Source of the DNA: CANHEE01 sp043777755
GTDB taxonomy: Bacteria > Bacteroidota > Bacteroidia > Chitinophagales > Saprospiraceae
Length of the DNA: 14,203 bases
Assembly: GCA_043777755.1 (NCBI GenBank)
Contig: JAYWHK010000034.1
Coordinates: 1-14,203, forward strand
Direction: 5' to 3'
Under the pieces are notes generated by a model. It was not told the origin of the DNA. It ran no database searches and worked only from the letters and a program-made list of their open reading frames with translations. The translations under genes and the position numbers were made by a program. Positions 14,135-14,203 of the stretch are shown piece after piece (the stretch's first letter is position 1; each line of letters starts with the position of its first letter).

Positions 14135-14198
14135 ACTGATTTTCATGATTTATCATGAAATATGTATAATAAAATCTTGATTTATCATGAAAATCAGT
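14135..14198. repeat. Inverted repeat cluster with core TTTCATGAT / ATCATGAAA
   Basis: ACTGATTTTCATGAT (14135-14149) and ATCATGAAAATCAGT (14184-14198) are perfect 15-bp complements. Inside, TTTCATGAT (14141-14149) also pairs with ATCATGAAA (14152-14160) across two bases. The outer and inner right arms thus compete for the same left arm. No gene is seen here. It looks like an extragenic palindromic repeat of the kind scattered between genes in this phylum. Confidence 0.55.
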
Positions 14199-14203
14199 CT
14201 AAT

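Overview
The window looks like a chromosome segment of a Bacteroidota bacterium, probably of the Cytophagales type. It is AT-rich. Several promoters fit the Bacteroidota TTG / TAnnTTTG pattern, and Shine-Dalgarno sequences are weak or absent. Two proteins end in type IX secretion (T9SS) sorting domains. I cannot name the species.

Layout. Positions 1-540 hold no convincing complete gene. They contain the edge of a leftward gene (1-33), a hairpin repeat, and the left end of an IS5-type insertion sequence (354-1411) that has lost the 5' part of its transposase gene. The IS sits inside the repeat. A second, intact copy of the repeat lies at 3882-4004. Next come a YggS-type PLP-homeostasis protein (1508-2158), a lipoprotein 5'-nucleotidase/metallophosphatase with a repeat inside its signal-peptide region (2242-3882), and a two-gene unit of a LysM/RlpA-like exported protein and a three-TM membrane protein (4028-6294).

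The most striking locus is 6332-9081. A good promoter leads to an ATG followed at once by seven CACAA pentanucleotides. After these comes a secretion signal and an M43-like zinc metalloprotease, then (1 nt later) a second T9SS cargo protein, then a strong terminator. With seven repeats the ATG is out of frame with the protease. One more repeat, or two fewer, would join it to a good signal peptide. This is the architecture of slipped-strand phase variation, apparently in the OFF state here.

Positions 9238-9498 encode a small single-TM protein. An intergenic stretch of about 450 bp follows, with nested inverted repeats and a three-copy 16-bp operator-like motif over the promoter of an AAA ATPase with a C-terminal nuclease-like domain (9954-11393). 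Near-identical terminators (9559-9597 and 11405-11443) bracket that gene. The right end (11465-14008, minus strand) encodes a TPR hybrid sensor kinase. It lacks the phosphoacceptor histidine and the key N-box asparagine but keeps an intact receiver, so it looks like a pseudokinase. The last 190 bases hold a terminator-like hairpin and inverted repeats.
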